Of a stretch of 40,844 nt of DNA, positions 40,524 to 40,844 are shown one piece after another. The DNA comes from Pirellulales bacterium (GTDB taxonomy: Bacteria > Planctomycetota > Planctomycetia > Pirellulales > Thermoguttaceae). The DNA lies in assembly GCA_013360685.1 (NCBI GenBank), contig JABWBD010000013.1, positions 1 through 40,844 on the forward strand, in the 5' to 3' direction. The position numbers and the translations under genes were made by a program. Below the pieces are notes generated by a model. It had not been told where the DNA came from, did no database searches, and worked only from the letters and a program-made list of their open reading frames with translations. Each line of letters opens with the position of its first letter. The first letter of the stretch is position 1.

Positions 40524-40746
40524 CTACGAGAGCCAGTCTTCAACTCGCAAGCCGGGGATCTTGTCGAAATCCTTTCGATTGCGCGAGAGCAACGTCGCGC
40601 CATGAGCCAGGGTGATGCAGGCGATCTTCAAATCCATAGTCCCCACTCGCGTTTTCGCCTGCCGGAGGTTCTCGAACTGGCTGACTGCCGCGTCGTTCCA
40701 TGGAAGCACGTTCCACGTTGCGAAAAAACGGAACAACCGCTGCAGT
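40524..40746 (-). pseudogene. PIN-domain (VapC-type) toxin, N-terminus lost at the terminal repeat
   Basis: The minus-strand frame reads QLQRLFRFFATWNVLPWNDA, then VSQFENLRQAKTRVGTMDLK, IACITLAHGATLLSRNRKDF and IPGLRVEDWLS before the stop. This is the C-terminal half of a VapC-type PIN nuclease with the acidic site in GTMDLKIA and the RN..DF motif. VapC proteins have about 130 residues; the first 55-60, including the first catalytic Asp, are missing. Family similarity runs to within about one codon of position 40747, where the 98-bp terminal repeat starts and the frame meets a TGA inside it. No VapB gene is visible. Confidence 0.8.
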
Positions 40747-40844
40747 TGGGAACGGCATTCAGAACGCCGTCAATTTCAGCAGATTGGCCGCCGGCGCAGG
40801 GCGACGCGAATCGGCGGAGGGTGGCGTCGGCGCGGGGAGTGGCC
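40747..40844. repeat. Terminal inverted repeat, right arm (98 bp)
   Basis: Exact reverse complement of bases 1-98. It replaces the N-terminal part of the adjacent PIN-domain gene, so at this end the repeat is either an insertion into that gene or a wrong assembly join. Confidence 0.95.

Noticed and set aside
1-40844. Complete linear element or virus with terminal inverted repeats
   Set aside because: The gene content is chromosomal (ExbB/ExbD operon, RluA, glycosidases) with no replication, packaging or capsid genes. The repeats are better explained as assembly or dispersed-repeat boundaries.
1-40844. Circular contig
   Set aside because: The two ends match in inverted, not direct, orientation.

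Overview
The window looks like one contig of a GC-rich planctomycete, most likely a Pirellulales-type bacterium. The evidence is a prepilin start of the type common in that phylum, secreted orphan glycosidases, an ExbB/ExbD operon with zinc-ribbon and PQQ-propeller partners, planctomycete-type palindromic repeats (gttcccaggc...gcctgggaac and gcctttcgct...agcgaaaggc), and little dense operon packing outside one long operon. No rRNA, tRNA, CRISPR array or phage module was seen. Both window ends carry the same 98-bp sequence in inverted orientation, so the ends are repeat or assembly boundaries rather than natural gene borders.

Layout. 0.3-11.3 kb is a secreted carbohydrate-degradation neighbourhood. 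It holds a sulfatase-modifying-factor-fold protein, two large TIM-barrel or DUF4838-type proteins, a divergent glycosidase with a discoidin domain, an IS66 transposase remnant with a REP-like hairpin, and a family PL11 rhamnogalacturonan lyase that lacks its centre. 11.7-13.6 kb has a small secreted protein and a TadE/TadG-like protein. 13.8-24.3 kb is a tightly overlapping minus-strand operon of seven genes: a single-span anchor protein, ExbB-like, ExbD, zinc-ribbon ExbD, a giant PQQ-propeller protein, a TPR plus solute-binding protein, and a secreted protein. It reads as a proton-driven envelope machine of unknown purpose. 24.8-29.6 kb has a TPR membrane protein and an RluA pseudouridine synthase transcribed rightwards, then an esterase/beta-propeller fusion and an aldo/keto reductase transcribed leftwards.

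29.6-37.4 kb is largely a gene graveyard with a GH5 glycosidase and one remarkable membrane protein embedded in it. Remnants there include two XRE regulators, a pRiA4b ORF-3-like protein, a LexA-like winged helix, an Rpn-type nuclease, a TrpF-like isomerase, an Old Yellow Enzyme and a FAD oxidoreductase. Several keep the N-terminus and the C-terminus but miss the middle, so internal deletion looks like the dominant decay process. The intact oddity at 33.2-35.1 kb joins a type IV prepilin leader to a CreD-like multi-span membrane protein with a double zinc ribbon.

37.6-40.8 kb holds a PhzF-family enzyme translationally coupled to a single polypeptide that joins a GNAT acetyltransferase to a Pth2-type peptidyl-tRNA hydrolase. 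Next come a ParD antitoxin with its promoter, a decayed ParE toxin, and a PIN-domain gene cut off at the terminal inverted repeat. The GNAT-Pth2 fusion is the most interesting candidate: some GNAT toxins acetylate aminoacyl-tRNA, and peptidyl-tRNA hydrolase reverses exactly that lesion.
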